Shown one piece after another: positions 52,002 through 61,514 of a stretch of DNA of 64,000 nt. Under the pieces are notes generated by a model. The model saw only the letters and a program-made list of their open reading frames with translations. It searched no databases and had not been told where the DNA came from. A program made the translations under genes and the position numbers. Within the stretch, counting starts at the first letter, position 1, and every line of letters starts with the position of its first letter. Source of the stretch: an uncultured Prevotellaceae bacterium (GTDB taxonomy: Bacteria > Bacteroidota > Bacteroidia > Bacteroidales > Bacteroidaceae); NCBI GenBank assembly GCA_900315075.1, contig OMXV01000001.1, positions 250,275 through 314,274 of the forward strand, given 5' to 3'.

Positions 52002-55000
52002 TTATTTCACGATAAATTTAGATCCATTGTAGATATACAATCCTTTTGGCAGGCTGTTTTTATCATAGGAAGTACCCATTCTGCGTCCATCAATGCTATA
52101 GATGATACCATCATTCATATTCTTTACATTGACCTCGAAAATACCGTCGGTATCGAAGACTGCCTGTACGGCATCTCCTAGGTCGTTACCTGTCACGATA
52201 AATGCGCGGAAGGGATTGATACCCACGTTGCTGCCCACTTTTACAAACTGTCCGTTACTATAACCGTAATAGACAGCATCGTCACCAGAATTGAGCACCA
52301 TTCGCTTCATGGTTCCCTTGAAGGTAACACCCTCGATGTTCTGCTCCAAAGCATCGGTCTTTTTCACTGACTTTTCACTGAGTGCTTCAAAGGCTTTTCC
52401 TGTGGCCGTCACCACGTATGGATGATTGGCTACCATGCTGTTGACTGGAGTAAAACGGAATGTACCAGCAGTAGAAACTTCTGTGAACTCATAAGCCTGA
52501 ATACCCAGGTCGGTCATCTCCTGTGATGTGATGTCGAAAGGCAGGCATACCGTCACTTTCTTATCGGCGGTGAAATTACGGTTATAGCTGATTTTGGTAG
52601 TAGTGAAATCAGCAGGGGCATAGAAATCATAGGCACCGTCGGTAAGTACGAGCTTATTGCATAGGCCGTTGACCACAGCGTTGCAAGGCAGATAGGCTGG
52701 TTCCTGTGTGCTATTAGCTATAACAAGTGCATTTTTGTTCACACCACGGTCGTAGAAACTGAAACCATTGATATTTGTGACATCAGCATTGGTATCTGTC
52801 ACGTGTTGTGTAGCGGTTGTGCTATAATAGCCCTGTGTATCAGCGCTCTTGATGATAGTGATGCCTCCCACCTGCCAGTTGGCGGCATCCGATGTGAGTG
52901 ACACCTTTAAGACACCCTCCTCTGCCATCACATACTGTGCCTGTACTTTGTGCCACCCGTTGTTAATACCCTTCTCCACACACTCAACCACACCATTGGT
53001 GGTAACGGTTGACGTAGCACCTTCGGCGAGTCCTGTCAGACTTACAGTGGCTGCAGTGGCATTAGTGAGATCAGCTGTACCCACGTGAAGTGTCACCTGC
53101 CCCCCATCCGTTCCTCGTACAATGGCTTGTACAGTGTAGTCGCCAGCGGGATAATAGAGTGAATGTTGCATGGCGGTGGCAGTGCCACCCTGCGCCAATT
53201 TAGTAGTAGTGCCATCCCAACTAACGCCATCAACAAAAGTAGCATTACGCATCACGACAGGGTCGAAATAGAGACAATTCTCACTTGTAAATCCGTAAGT
53301 ATCATAATAGGCTCCACTAATGAAATCAAGATTTCCCGTCTGTCCATTACCACTGAAAATAATCTTGTCTGGTACACCCTCGGCAATGTTTCTGGGTATA
53401 CGCCAACGATAGATGTCATTGCCTGTACTCGACTTACCCACTTTGGTCATCTCGTGTCCAGGCCAATTTCCACCTGTATAATTTTTGTCACCATACCATG
53501 CCCATGCATAGTTCCATCCCGAAGGAGCATCGAAATATGCACGCACAATATTACCTGAGATATCACCCTTATAACATGAGGTATAATCTTTATACGTCCC
53601 ATCATCTTTATAGTCGATATAGATATCTTCTGTGACATTGGTAATGTCACTTGTTTTACTACTTCCATCTTTAGATACAATAACATTAACACTGGAAGAA
53701 TGAAAGGTTTTCTTATACCATACGGTTCCATCGTCAAGAGTTACAGTTTCGGAAAGCTGTGCACCAGGCCAGTCACCGTTGGGATGCTCCTCTTCATGCC
53801 ATGCATACAAGTTCAGATCACCCTGCCCCTGGTGCTTCATTACATATACTGTGATATCCTTGGTACTCTCAGCATCAATAGCGTCGAATGTTTCTTGATT
53901 ATAAACACCATCATATAGATAGAGGGCAAAGTTGTCACCACTAAGAACGAGTTTATGTCCATTTGTATCAATGTTTGTCCCATATAAATTGCCGAGCGTA
54001 AGAATGATAGAACCTTTGGTACCAAAAGTTTTCAGATAATAACCCTTACCATTATCAACCACATATTGGACATCTGGATAATCATTAATTGGTTGATTTG
54101 TGATACCTGCAGCCTGTCTTGCTGCTATCATTTTCTTGATTTCCGGTTTGTATTGCTTCCAATGGGGAAGAAAAACACATGGTGTTCCATGCATAGTGAG
54201 AATCAGGGCGTTGGCGGCCAACACATTATTCTTCACTCGGTCACCATCATTACGATAGGTATCGTGGTTATCAACAAATGTGACAGCATAACGGCACCAA
54301 TCCGGACTACCTGCGATACCCTTGTTATCGAGGGCTGTCCAATTGCTGTTGTTGAAAGCCTCATTAATTCTATATTTAAGGGGAAAGTCGAATGCTGCAG
54401 ACTGCGGTTCCCAATTAGCGGGCCGTCCTGTCTCATTGATCCAGTCCCATACAACATTGTCATAGCTGGCATCCCAATATTCTCCCACAGAGAACTCTGG
54501 CTGTGCATGCATATTATACAATCCAGTATAATATCCTTTATATCCCTTAACCATATCATAACGGAAACCAACATAGCCGAGTTCATTTTTCAAGAAGTCG
54601 AGATAGTTGTAAATATTATCCTGCACTCTGGAGTCTGTATGATCCAAGTCACGGCATCCATCGAAATTATCAGCCTCATCATAGCGAGCATCACTACTAC
54701 ATGTGTATAGTGTACCATCATGTAGGCCACCATTTTGAGTGAAAACTTCATCGTTGGAACAGATTCCCCAAAGGTTGGACATATCAGTACACCAATTCAC
54801 ACTATAGGTCTTATTTGTAGTAGAATTTGTGTAACTCTCATTGGGGAAGTCAGCCCAGCCAGTCAGTCCGTTTTTATGGTTGATGACCACATCTTCGATG
54901 AAACCAGTTCCTTTCTCCTTAAAGGTCTGAATCATTTGGATCAACTCTTCCTGTGTGCCAAAGCATGAGTTGTGTTTCAGCCAATACACGGGCATATATC

Positions 55001-55241
55001 CCATATCTGGTGAATTCCAATAATCATCATTTTTAGTTTGCCCCGAATTAGGCACCCAGATAAGTTTAAAATATTGTGACAGTTCGTCGGCCTGACTGGT
55101 TAGGGTTGTCCATTTGGCATCCTCGTATGAGTCCCAGTAAAACCCTTGTAGCATCACGCCTCCATAATTTGCCGGCCATCCCTGAGCCAAGACACCCATT
55201 GGAATCAGCACCAACATCAATGATAGTAGTTTTTTTCTCAT
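52002..55241 (-). CDS. Secreted multidomain GH13 alpha-amylase with starch-binding modules
   Basis: The 1079-residue protein has a signal peptide ('SLMLVLIPMGVLAQ') and a GH13 barrel (~24-430) with all four signature regions: 'DVVINH' (117-122), 'GFRYDMVKG' (nucleophile Asp229), 'GEYWD' (acid/base Glu254) and 'FVDNHDT' (Asp327). Two CBM26-like starch-binding modules follow ('WHEEEHPNGDWPGAQLSE' and 'WAWYGDKNYTGGNWPGHEM'), then a carbohydrate-binding-like beta domain ('YPAGDYTVQAIVRGTDGGQV'), the Prevotella-type beta domain ('VTVCLPFDITSQEM') and the sorting-like tail 'LPKGLYIYNGSKFIVK'. It probably degrades starch outside the cell or on its surface. A LacI-type operator lies upstream. Confidence 0.93.
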   Translation of the reverse strand: MRKKLLSLMLVLIPMGVLAQGWPANYGGVMLQGFYWDSYEDAKWTTLTSQADELSQYFKLIWVPNSGQTKNDDYWNSPDMGYMPVYWLKHNSCFGTQEELIQMIQTFKEKGTGFIEDVVINHKNGLTGWADFPNESYTNSTTNKTYSVNWCTDMSNLWGICSNDEVFTQNGGLHDGTLYTCSSDARYDEADNFDGCRDLDHTDSRVQDNIYNYLDFLKNELGYVGFRYDMVKGYKGYYTGLYNMHAQPEFSVGEYWDASYDNVVWDWINETGRPANWEPQSAAFDFPLKYRINEAFNNSNWTALDNKGIAGSPDWCRYAVTFVDNHDTYRNDGDRVKNNVLAANALILTMHGTPCVFLPHWKQYKPEIKKMIAARQAAGITNQPINDYPDVQYVVDNGKGYYLKTFGTKGSIILTLGNLYGTNIDTNGHKLVLSGDNFALYLYDGVYNQETFDAIDAESTKDITVYVMKHQGQGDLNLYAWHEEEHPNGDWPGAQLSETVTLDDGTVWYKKTFHSSSVNVIVSKDGSSKTSDITNVTEDIYIDYKDDGTYKDYTSCYKGDISGNIVRAYFDAPSGWNYAWAWYGDKNYTGGNWPGHEMTKVGKSSTGNDIYRWRIPRNIAEGVPDKIIFSGNGQTGNLDFISGAYYDTYGFTSENCLYFDPVVMRNATFVDGVSWDGTTTKLAQGGTATAMQHSLYYPAGDYTVQAIVRGTDGGQVTLHVGTADLTNATAATVSLTGLAEGATSTVTTNGVVECVEKGINNGWHKVQAQYVMAEEGVLKVSLTSDAANWQVGGITIIKSADTQGYYSTTATQHVTDTNADVTNINGFSFYDRGVNKNALVIANSTQEPAYLPCNAVVNGLCNKLVLTDGAYDFYAPADFTTTKISYNRNFTADKKVTVCLPFDITSQEMTDLGIQAYEFTEVSTAGTFRFTPVNSMVANHPYVVTATGKAFEALSEKSVKKTDALEQNIEGVTFKGTMKRMVLNSGDDAVYYGYSNGQFVKVGSNVGINPFRAFIVTGNDLGDAVQAVFDTDGIFEVNVKNMNDGIIYSIDGRRMGTSYDKNSLPKGLYIYNGSKFIVK

Positions 55242-55488
55242 AACGTTATAGATTATGTTATTGAAGTTTTGTAAGTCCTCAACTTCAAGGTTATAAGATC
55301 TTTAGGTTATGAGGTTATGAGGTGAGATTTGCTCAAGCATATCGTTAGCCATACATATATCACCTTAAAACCTGCAAGCGAAGCGACCTAAAATCCTAAA
55401 AACCAGACGAGTAAGCAGCATCTTATTTACGCAAATAAATGTCGAAAACTCACAAGGGTTTCATGCAAACGATTGCATCTTGTTCTGG
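55242..55488. other. Amylase upstream region
   Basis: It contains 'GAGGTTATGAGG' units, the 'GCAAGCGAAGCGACCT' block (compare 21262-21285), and a LacI-type palindrome at 55463-55478. No clear TTTG/TAnnTTTG pair is seen on the minus strand. Confidence 0.5.
55463..55478. promoter_or_regulatory. LacI/GalR-type operator palindrome
   Basis: ATGCAAACGATTGCAT is an inverted repeat (ATGCAA/TTGCAT) with a central ACGA that closely resembles the NNGCAAACGNTTGCNN operators of LacI-family sugar regulators. It lies 222 bp before the amylase start and 11 bp after the end of the upstream gene. Confidence 0.5.
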
Positions 55489-56532
55489 TTATTGATTGGC
55501 AAGTACTGTTTTTACTTTCTGCTGTTGGCCATCAATATTGAATTGGAGGGTTGCACCATCATTACGAACGTCAATTGTGACGGGAGCCCCCATTACCAAT
55601 GGCAGATTCACGGTGCCATGACCGCCAGGAAAACCACAAAGCACAGGTATGTGATACTCATCGAGGAGGTCGTGAATCATCGCTTCCACACTCTCATAGG
55701 TAAACTCCGTTCCGCAGTCAGTCATCTCGCCAACGATAACCCCTTTACATCGGTCAAGTACACCATTCAACTGGAGGATACGCATCTGCCGGTCAATATT
55801 GTGCATCGACTCCTCCACCTCTTCAATAAAGAGAATGAGGTCTTTTCCCTTCGTTGCGTCAGCCTGTGAATGGAGATTGGGCACGAAGGTGCATAAATTA
55901 CCACCAACAAGAGTCCCAGAAGCCTTGCCTATGATATTCTGAGGGTGGGCAGGTAATTCGTAACATGGTACCTTTCCCATGAGCAAGTCATGCAACAACT
56001 TACTGGAATTATCGGTGCCACCTTTGGCAAGAAATGAACTCATTGTGCCATGGATGCTCATCACGCCTGCCCTACTCATCAACCCGTGAAGCGTAGAGAT
56101 ATCGCTGAATCCCACAAGCCACTTGGGTGAGGCAGCGAGTTCTTTGAGCAACAACTGGTTGATATACTGGATGGTACCATAGCCACCACGGTTGCAAATG
56201 ATGGCCTTAATGTCAGGGTCATTTAATGCCCAACGTATATCACTGAGACGTTCTTCCACCGTTCCTGCATATCTACCTAATACAACTTTGCCAACATTCG
56301 GACCAACGACAGGTTGGAGTCCCCATCCACGAAGCACGTCTGCAGTCTTCTCTACATTCTCCATTGGCGTGGAATAAGATGGAGAAATCAGAGCCACCTT
56401 GTCGCCCGCCTTCAGATAATCGGGTTTCACACAATTCAATGTCACAGGCTTGCCAGAAGCTTCGCAACACTGAGCATTAATATTCAAATTTGCCATTATA
56501 AGGGCTGTTATTAAAAATAGGTATTTTTTCAT
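55489..56532 (-). CDS. S66 LD-carboxypeptidase (LdcA-like), exported
   Basis: The 347-residue peptidase has a signal peptide ('YLFLITALIMANLNINAQ'), then 'GDKVALISPSYSTP', 'ICNRGGYGTIQYINQL', the nucleophile motif 'LVGFSDISTLHG', 'GTLVGGNLCTF', and the late His in 'GGHGTVNLPLVMGA'. LD-carboxypeptidases trim murein tetrapeptides; the signal peptide suggests a periplasmic site, unlike cytoplasmic E. coli LdcA. The start at 56532 is chosen for the signal peptide; the long frame to 56751 overlaps the transporter gene. Confidence 0.87.
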   Translation of the reverse strand: MKKYLFLITALIMANLNINAQCCEASGKPVTLNCVKPDYLKAGDKVALISPSYSTPMENVEKTADVLRGWGLQPVVGPNVGKVVLGRYAGTVEERLSDIRWALNDPDIKAIICNRGGYGTIQYINQLLLKELAASPKWLVGFSDISTLHGLMSRAGVMSIHGTMSSFLAKGGTDNSSKLLHDLLMGKVPCYELPAHPQNIIGKASGTLVGGNLCTFVPNLHSQADATKGKDLILFIEEVEESMHNIDRQMRILQLNGVLDRCKGVIVGEMTDCGTEFTYESVEAMIHDLLDEYHIPVLCGFPGGHGTVNLPLVMGAPVTIDVRNDGATLQFNIDGQQQKVKTVLANQ

Positions 56533-56575
56533 TTTAATTAAAATATGATTACAACGTATTTGAGGATTCTGTTTG

Positions 56576-57508
56576 TTAAGATTTTTCGTTTCCGGCATAG
56601 ATACGTGCGACAATGGCCCCACTGATGTTGTGCCATACACTAAACACAGCGCCAGGAATGGCAGCCAATGGATATGTAGCGAAATGAATTGAAGCCAACG
56701 AACAGGCAAGTCCTGAATTCTGCATCCCCACCTCGATACTAAGTGCCACACACTTTTGCCTTTTCAAGCGAAGCACACGACCTGTGAGAAATCCGATAAG
56801 CAATCCCAAAAGATTATGAAGTATGACAACCAGAACTACCAATAATCCACCAGTCAAAAGTTTTGTCGCATTGTGTGACACCACAATGCCCACCACCATG
56901 GTTATCGCCAAAGAAGAGAGTGCCGGCAAATAGGGCACAATCTTTTTTGTGAGCTGTGGGATGAAACGCTGACACAATAATCCATCGAGGATAGGTGCAA
57001 TGACAACATAGACAATAGATAGTAACATTCCCACAGTATCGACATCTACCATTGTCCCCGCCAACAACCACACCAGCAGTGGGGTCACCAGAGGTGCCAG
57101 CAATGTAGAGGTGGCTGTCATCCCTACAGAAAGAGCCAAGTCGCCTTTTGCGAGATATGTGATTACATTCGATGCTGTTCCACCAGGACAACACCCCACA
57201 AGAATCACGCCCAATGCCAATTCGCGTGGCAGGGAAAACACCCATGTCATCAACCATGCCAACAATGGCATGACCGTAAACTGTGCCAAACACCCCACAA
57301 GAATGTCCTTAGGGCGGGATAGCACCACGCGGGAATCCTTTGGCGACAGGGTCAATCCCATACCAAACATGATGATTCCAAGCAGTGGATTAATAGTCTT
57401 TGTATCAATCCACTCGAACGACGCTGGTATGAAAAGCGCTGTAGCTGCCACCACAAGCACTATAATGCCCAACCACTGGGCTATAAAAGAACAGACTTTT
57501 TTTATCAT
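56576..57508 (-). CDS. Bile acid:sodium symporter (BASS) family transporter
   Basis: The 310-residue inner-membrane protein has nine to ten membrane segments with the BASS patterns 'PLLGIIMFGMGLTLSPKDS', 'ILVGCCPGGTASNVITYLAKGDLALSVGMT' and 'SIEVGMQNSGLACSLA'. Bacterial members carry organic anions such as pantoate, pyruvate-like acids or bile acids with Na+; the substrate cannot be told. It is 43 bp upstream of the LD-carboxypeptidase, so probably in one operon. Confidence 0.9.
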   Translation of the reverse strand: MIKKVCSFIAQWLGIIVLVVAATALFIPASFEWIDTKTINPLLGIIMFGMGLTLSPKDSRVVLSRPKDILVGCLAQFTVMPLLAWLMTWVFSLPRELALGVILVGCCPGGTASNVITYLAKGDLALSVGMTATSTLLAPLVTPLLVWLLAGTMVDVDTVGMLLSIVYVVIAPILDGLLCQRFIPQLTKKIVPYLPALSSLAITMVVGIVVSHNATKLLTGGLLVVLVVILHNLLGLLIGFLTGRVLRLKRQKCVALSIEVGMQNSGLACSLASIHFATYPLAAIPGAVFSVWHNISGAIVARIYAGNEKS

Positions 57509-57545
57509 CTATCTATCCTACTCTCTTTAGACAACTTATATCTGA

Positions 57546-59063
57546 CTAATAGAACATGGACTTCCATGTGTGACGATGATTTTCTCTATTGATAGACAAG
57601 CATCTCTCTTTATATTCTTTGGGCCAATACTTCTCAATGCATTTTTCAAGGTTGATGACATGGCTTCCTTTTAAAAGTACAAGGTCTCCGGTCTTTGCCA
57701 TGGAATGAACTTTGTCCATCAATATCCCTACATTATCAAAGGAATCCACCTGTTTAGTTTGACTGATATTTGAAGAATCAACAGCCTTTTTCATCTTCGA
57801 CCCAACAGTAAAAATAGTATCAAACTTAGACTGTGCCAAACACTCTATCACTTCCTTGTGAGAGGATTCTGTCAATTCTCCCGCCTCCTCTATATCTCCT
57901 ATAATAACTATTCGACGTCCTTTTACAGGTATGAGGTCACAGGTATTCACGGCAGATTTAACAGACTTTGTCACTGCGTTGAAACAATCTGCATATACGA
58001 GTACCCCATCTTTGGAGGTAAACACATTCTGCCTAACCCCTGTAGTTCGATAGCGAGCCAATCCCTCAACAGCCTTAGTTGGTGGAACCCCTATCTCCAC
58101 ACCAGCAGCAAAAGCGCTGATAGCACATATAACATTATGAGTTGCGAACACATCGTAAAGCCTAACACGATATTGATCCTTGCTTTTTGAAATTATCACA
58201 TCAAACGTCAGTCCACGCTCATCCATCTTGATATTTTCGGCATAATAATCAGCGTCTTTTGTCTTTGTTGAAACAGTAATGACTTTTCTTCCGTTTAACA
58301 GGTCAAAACGATCAAATTCATCCACATTAACAACAACTTTCCCATCAGGTGCCATGTTTTGAGTTATTGTGCAAGTATTCTCGACAATTTTCTCATAGCT
58401 ACCGAATATTTCAAAATGAGCTTGATCTATAGATGTAATCACCACTAAATCTGGCGTTAAAATATAGGAATAGTGCTTTCCTCCATCAGGAACATTTTCT
58501 GTGACCTCTTGAAGAAACACCTCAGCACTTTTTGGAATATGTTGAACATTATAGGCAATAATATCCAAACAATTCTCACTTCTTAAAGAATAGTATGTTT
58601 TATAAAAAGTTTTACATACGACACCTATCATATCCTTTGTGGTGGTTTTACCTATACTTCCAGTGACAGCAACCGTTCTTGTGTCGGTACTCAAATCTTT
58701 ATAGTACCGAGACAATCTATAAATAACGTCTAAAGGATTGTCACAGACCATACAAGGATAGTCTTCGTAGTCTTTGTCTGTTATCAAGAGTGCCACACCC
58801 CTTTTTATCATGGACTTAGCCTCTTTTTCATTTGTCACGTATGCAGCACTGTTCTTAAAAATATAAACAGCATTGCCAAAGCAAATAAAGGGTATAATAA
58901 TTTTTCTATTGTTTATTGCCTTATCATTCAATTTAACAGTTTTATCGTCGAGTAAACTGTATAGAAAATCTATTGACTTGTATTTCTCTGGATTTCTAAC
59001 ATGCCTTACAGCATTAACACATCCCAATGAGAATTTTCTTATATAATTTTTTATTGCTTTCAT
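57546..59063 (-). CDS. MurF-like Mur ligase paralogue, probably not peptidoglycan MurF
   Basis: The 505-residue ATP-dependent ligase has the Mur P-loop 'VAVTGSIGKTTTKDMI' (132-147), 'VFLQEVTENVPDGG' with the metal-binding Glu, 'VVITSIDQAHFEIFGS', 'FATHNVICAISAFAAG', the glycine-rich 'RRIVIIGDIEEAGELTESSH' and 'DLVLLKGSHVINLEKCI'. The DSYNANP motif of true MurF is 'ADCFNAVTKS' here, which points to a different substrate. It is AT-richer than most of the window and divergent from four ATP-grasp genes, so it probably makes an amide bond in a surface polymer. Confidence 0.82.
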   Translation of the reverse strand: MKAIKNYIRKFSLGCVNAVRHVRNPEKYKSIDFLYSLLDDKTVKLNDKAINNRKIIIPFICFGNAVYIFKNSAAYVTNEKEAKSMIKRGVALLITDKDYEDYPCMVCDNPLDVIYRLSRYYKDLSTDTRTVAVTGSIGKTTTKDMIGVVCKTFYKTYYSLRSENCLDIIAYNVQHIPKSAEVFLQEVTENVPDGGKHYSYILTPDLVVITSIDQAHFEIFGSYEKIVENTCTITQNMAPDGKVVVNVDEFDRFDLLNGRKVITVSTKTKDADYYAENIKMDERGLTFDVIISKSKDQYRVRLYDVFATHNVICAISAFAAGVEIGVPPTKAVEGLARYRTTGVRQNVFTSKDGVLVYADCFNAVTKSVKSAVNTCDLIPVKGRRIVIIGDIEEAGELTESSHKEVIECLAQSKFDTIFTVGSKMKKAVDSSNISQTKQVDSFDNVGILMDKVHSMAKTGDLVLLKGSHVINLEKCIEKYWPKEYKERCLSINRENHRHTWKSMFY

Positions 59064-59167
59064 AAATATTGTTATTTGAAAAAACGACGATGAACTCTTA
59101 TTATAAATTGCAAAAGTACTGAAAAATAAATCAAACAGTATTTTATCAATAGAAAAATTATGAATTT

Positions 59168-59198
59168 TTTGTTATTTGTGATATTTTAAGTAAATTTG
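59168..59198 (+). promoter_or_regulatory. Bacteroidota-type promoter for the first ATP-grasp gene
   Basis: TTTG (59168-59171), 19 bp, TAAATTTG (59191-59198). It rules out the upstream start at 59196 and supports the ATG at 59223. Confidence 0.75.
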
Positions 59199-59222
59199 CA
59201 TGCTAAAAATGATTTATTGGAA

Positions 59223-60356
59223 ATGAAGAAAAAGACCAAGGACCTTTGGAAAGATAAGGTCATCGCTTTTGATGAGAAAAGCAGGAAACTATTGGATAAA
59301 TGGCGCTTCACCCACCCTATTTATGAAAAATTCATCCTCGCTTTGGAATCATCAGTTTATCGTGCAGGAAATTACAAGCTGATTCCCGCCTTCAAAAGAG
59401 AATATTTGAAGATGAGAGACAGATATATTCCCGACTGGAAAGAAAAAGATCCGAAATATCTTAAAAAGCTCGAAAAAGATATGGTAAAAGCCCATATCTG
59501 CCATCGTATGGCCGCAGATGAATATTTTCTTTATGACTTTGAGCACCAAGACTACTGGCAACGCTGGGAATGGCTTTCTGATAAAGAACGTATGGACTTG
59601 ATGCTAAAGTATTATGGTGAGGATGTGTTTGCAGAACTGACCGATAAGTCGTTTTTCTATCATTTAGCCAATCAATATTTTCACAGAGACGTATGCTTCA
59701 TCGGTAAAGAGCGAGATTCGGAATTATTTATACAATTCACGAAAAAACATCCACATTTTATAGTAAAGCCTCTTGGAGGTAGTTTAGGTGCCAACACATT
59801 TGTAACAGAGGTTGACAGTGAAGATGCTGCTCGTAAATTATACCAGGAGCTCATGGAGAAGGAAGATTGGATAGCCGAAGAATTAATCATACAACACAAA
59901 GAGACAGAAGCTTGGAATCCGTCGAGTGTCAATACATTCAGGATACCATCATTCCGCGCAAAAGAAGGTGTTCATATTCTTCAACCATTCTTCCGTACAG
60001 GCCGCAAGGGGTCTGTAGTAGATAATGCTGGACACGGAGGCATATTTGCTGTTTTCGATCCAGAAACAGGCATTATTACCACCGATGGCGTAGATGAATA
60101 CGGTGGAAGATTTGAATGTCATCCCGACTCAGGCAAGAAGTTCAAAGGCTGGAAAATCCCTTATTGGGATGAGTTGAAAGCCTTAGTAGCCGAGGTACAT
60201 CACTCATTGCCAGAGCACCATAGATATGTGGGGTTTGATTTTGCCTTGACAAAAGAAGGCCAATGGGTGCTCGTTGAGGGCAACTGGGGCCAGATGGTGG
60301 GCCAGATGGCCGAACTCAAGGGAATACGTAAGAAATTTATAGAGTATATCTCATAA
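59223..60356 (+). CDS. Sugar-transfer-associated ATP-grasp protein 1
   Basis: The 377-residue protein has an N-terminal helical region, then 'YFHRDVCFIGKERDS' and an ATP-grasp domain of the ATPgrasp_ST type: ATP-binding Lys in 'FIVKPLGGSLGANTF' (~178-192), 'WIAEELIIQHKETEAWNPSS', the phosphate-loop-like 'FFRTGRKGSVVDNAGHGG' and the metal ligands in 'YVGFDFALTKEGQWVLVEGN'. These enzymes form amides or thioesters from carboxylates and are known from capsule and exopolysaccharide loci. Acceptor unknown. Confidence 0.82.
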   Translation: MKKKTKDLWKDKVIAFDEKSRKLLDKWRFTHPIYEKFILALESSVYRAGNYKLIPAFKREYLKMRDRYIPDWKEKDPKYLKKLEKDMVKAHICHRMAADEYFLYDFEHQDYWQRWEWLSDKERMDLMLKYYGEDVFAELTDKSFFYHLANQYFHRDVCFIGKERDSELFIQFTKKHPHFIVKPLGGSLGANTFVTEVDSEDAARKLYQELMEKEDWIAEELIIQHKETEAWNPSSVNTFRIPSFRAKEGVHILQPFFRTGRKGSVVDNAGHGGIFAVFDPETGIITTDGVDEYGGRFECHPDSGKKFKGWKIPYWDELKALVAEVHHSLPEHHRYVGFDFALTKEGQWVLVEGNWGQMVGQMAELKGIRKKFIEYIS

Positions 60357-60411
60357 ATTTTACCATTGATTGAGTATTGCATGAATTTTCATTATAGAAG
60401 GAGCAAATGGT

Positions 60412-61509
60412 ATGTCGGCAAAGAGTAAGATAGTCAAATTTGTAAGGGATTTCAATGAACGGGTGAATGTGAAAGCCCGGCGGAAGCAAGCTTTCACCCG
60501 TAGAGACGACCGTATTTGCGGCAAAAAACTTACACCAGAACAGAAAGAGGAAATAAAGGAGTTTTGGGAAAAAATCTCGGGCACAAAAAAACAATATTTT
60601 GATTTTTTCTGGTATGAAATTTACAATGGTGTATGTAATGATAGTAGTAAACTGAAATATTACATTCCTAATGATTTTTATTATTGCTATGTAGATTATT
60701 ATTTTGCCAATGACCACTTTTGCCGCAAATTTGATGACAAGACTTTATACGAATTGTATTTCCCCGAAGTAAAGCACCCAGAAACATTGGTAAAGCGTTC
60801 TGGTGAATGTCTTCTTGACAGCAATTACCATATTATCGATATGGAAAGTGCCATCCAACTATGTCATAAAGCTGGGAGCATTATCTATAAGCCAGCAGTT
60901 ATCGAGAGTGGTGGGAAAAACATCAAATTCTGGTCGGTAGGCGAAGATGAACAGATATTATATTCATTGTTGAGGTCTAATCATTTTGTCATTCAAAAAC
61001 TGTTACACCAACATGAAGTTCTCAATAACATCCATTCATCCAGCATAAACACTGTACGCGTTCTTACATTGTTATTTGATGGAAAGGTGAGAGTGATGTC
61101 GTCTATCCTTCGTATGGGTTCTAATGGCAACAAAGTAGATAATGGCTCCTCTGGTGGCATTTTCTGTGGTATAATGCCTGATGGCCATCTGCGCTCCGTG
61201 GCATACGATTTTACTGGCAAGTCTTTTGAATACCATCCGCAAGGCATCAAGTTTGCAGATGTTACAATTCCCAGTTATAAGAAAATCTGCGAACTCGCCA
61301 CGCAATTGGCACCACGTCTTCAGAACATCACAAAAATGATTTCATGGGATTTTTGTGTTGGAGAAGATGGTGAACCTATTTTAGTAGAAGCCAATTTGTA
61401 TTATAGCGGATGTACGGTGCTTCAAACCAGCAATGGTCCTATCTTTGGCGAGATGACCGAGGATGTGCTTCGCTATATATTTAAGCACAACCCCATGCTA
61501 AGGCACTAA
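60412..61509 (+). CDS. Sugar-transfer-associated ATP-grasp protein 2 (divergent)
   Basis: The 365-residue protein shares the fold with the previous gene, but is the most different of the four. The ATP-binding Lys is in 'IIYKPAVIESGGKNIKFW', the VNTxR element in 'HSSSINTVRVLTLLF', 'LRMGSNGNKVDNGSSGG' replaces FRTGRKG..DNAGxGG, and metal ligands are in 'ISWDFCVGEDGEPILVEAN'. The N-terminus is basic and unrelated. It starts 55 bp after protein 1 and is probably cotranscribed. Confidence 0.8.
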   Translation: MSAKSKIVKFVRDFNERVNVKARRKQAFTRRDDRICGKKLTPEQKEEIKEFWEKISGTKKQYFDFFWYEIYNGVCNDSSKLKYYIPNDFYYCYVDYYFANDHFCRKFDDKTLYELYFPEVKHPETLVKRSGECLLDSNYHIIDMESAIQLCHKAGSIIYKPAVIESGGKNIKFWSVGEDEQILYSLLRSNHFVIQKLLHQHEVLNNIHSSSINTVRVLTLLFDGKVRVMSSILRMGSNGNKVDNGSSGGIFCGIMPDGHLRSVAYDFTGKSFEYHPQGIKFADVTIPSYKKICELATQLAPRLQNITKMISWDFCVGEDGEPILVEANLYYSGCTVLQTSNGPIFGEMTEDVLRYIFKHNPMLRH

Positions 61510-61514
61510 ATTCC

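Noticed and set aside
54066-54710. 214-codon Ile/Ser/Cys-rich frame opposite the amylase
   Set aside because: Covers the conserved GH13 catalytic motifs on the other strand.
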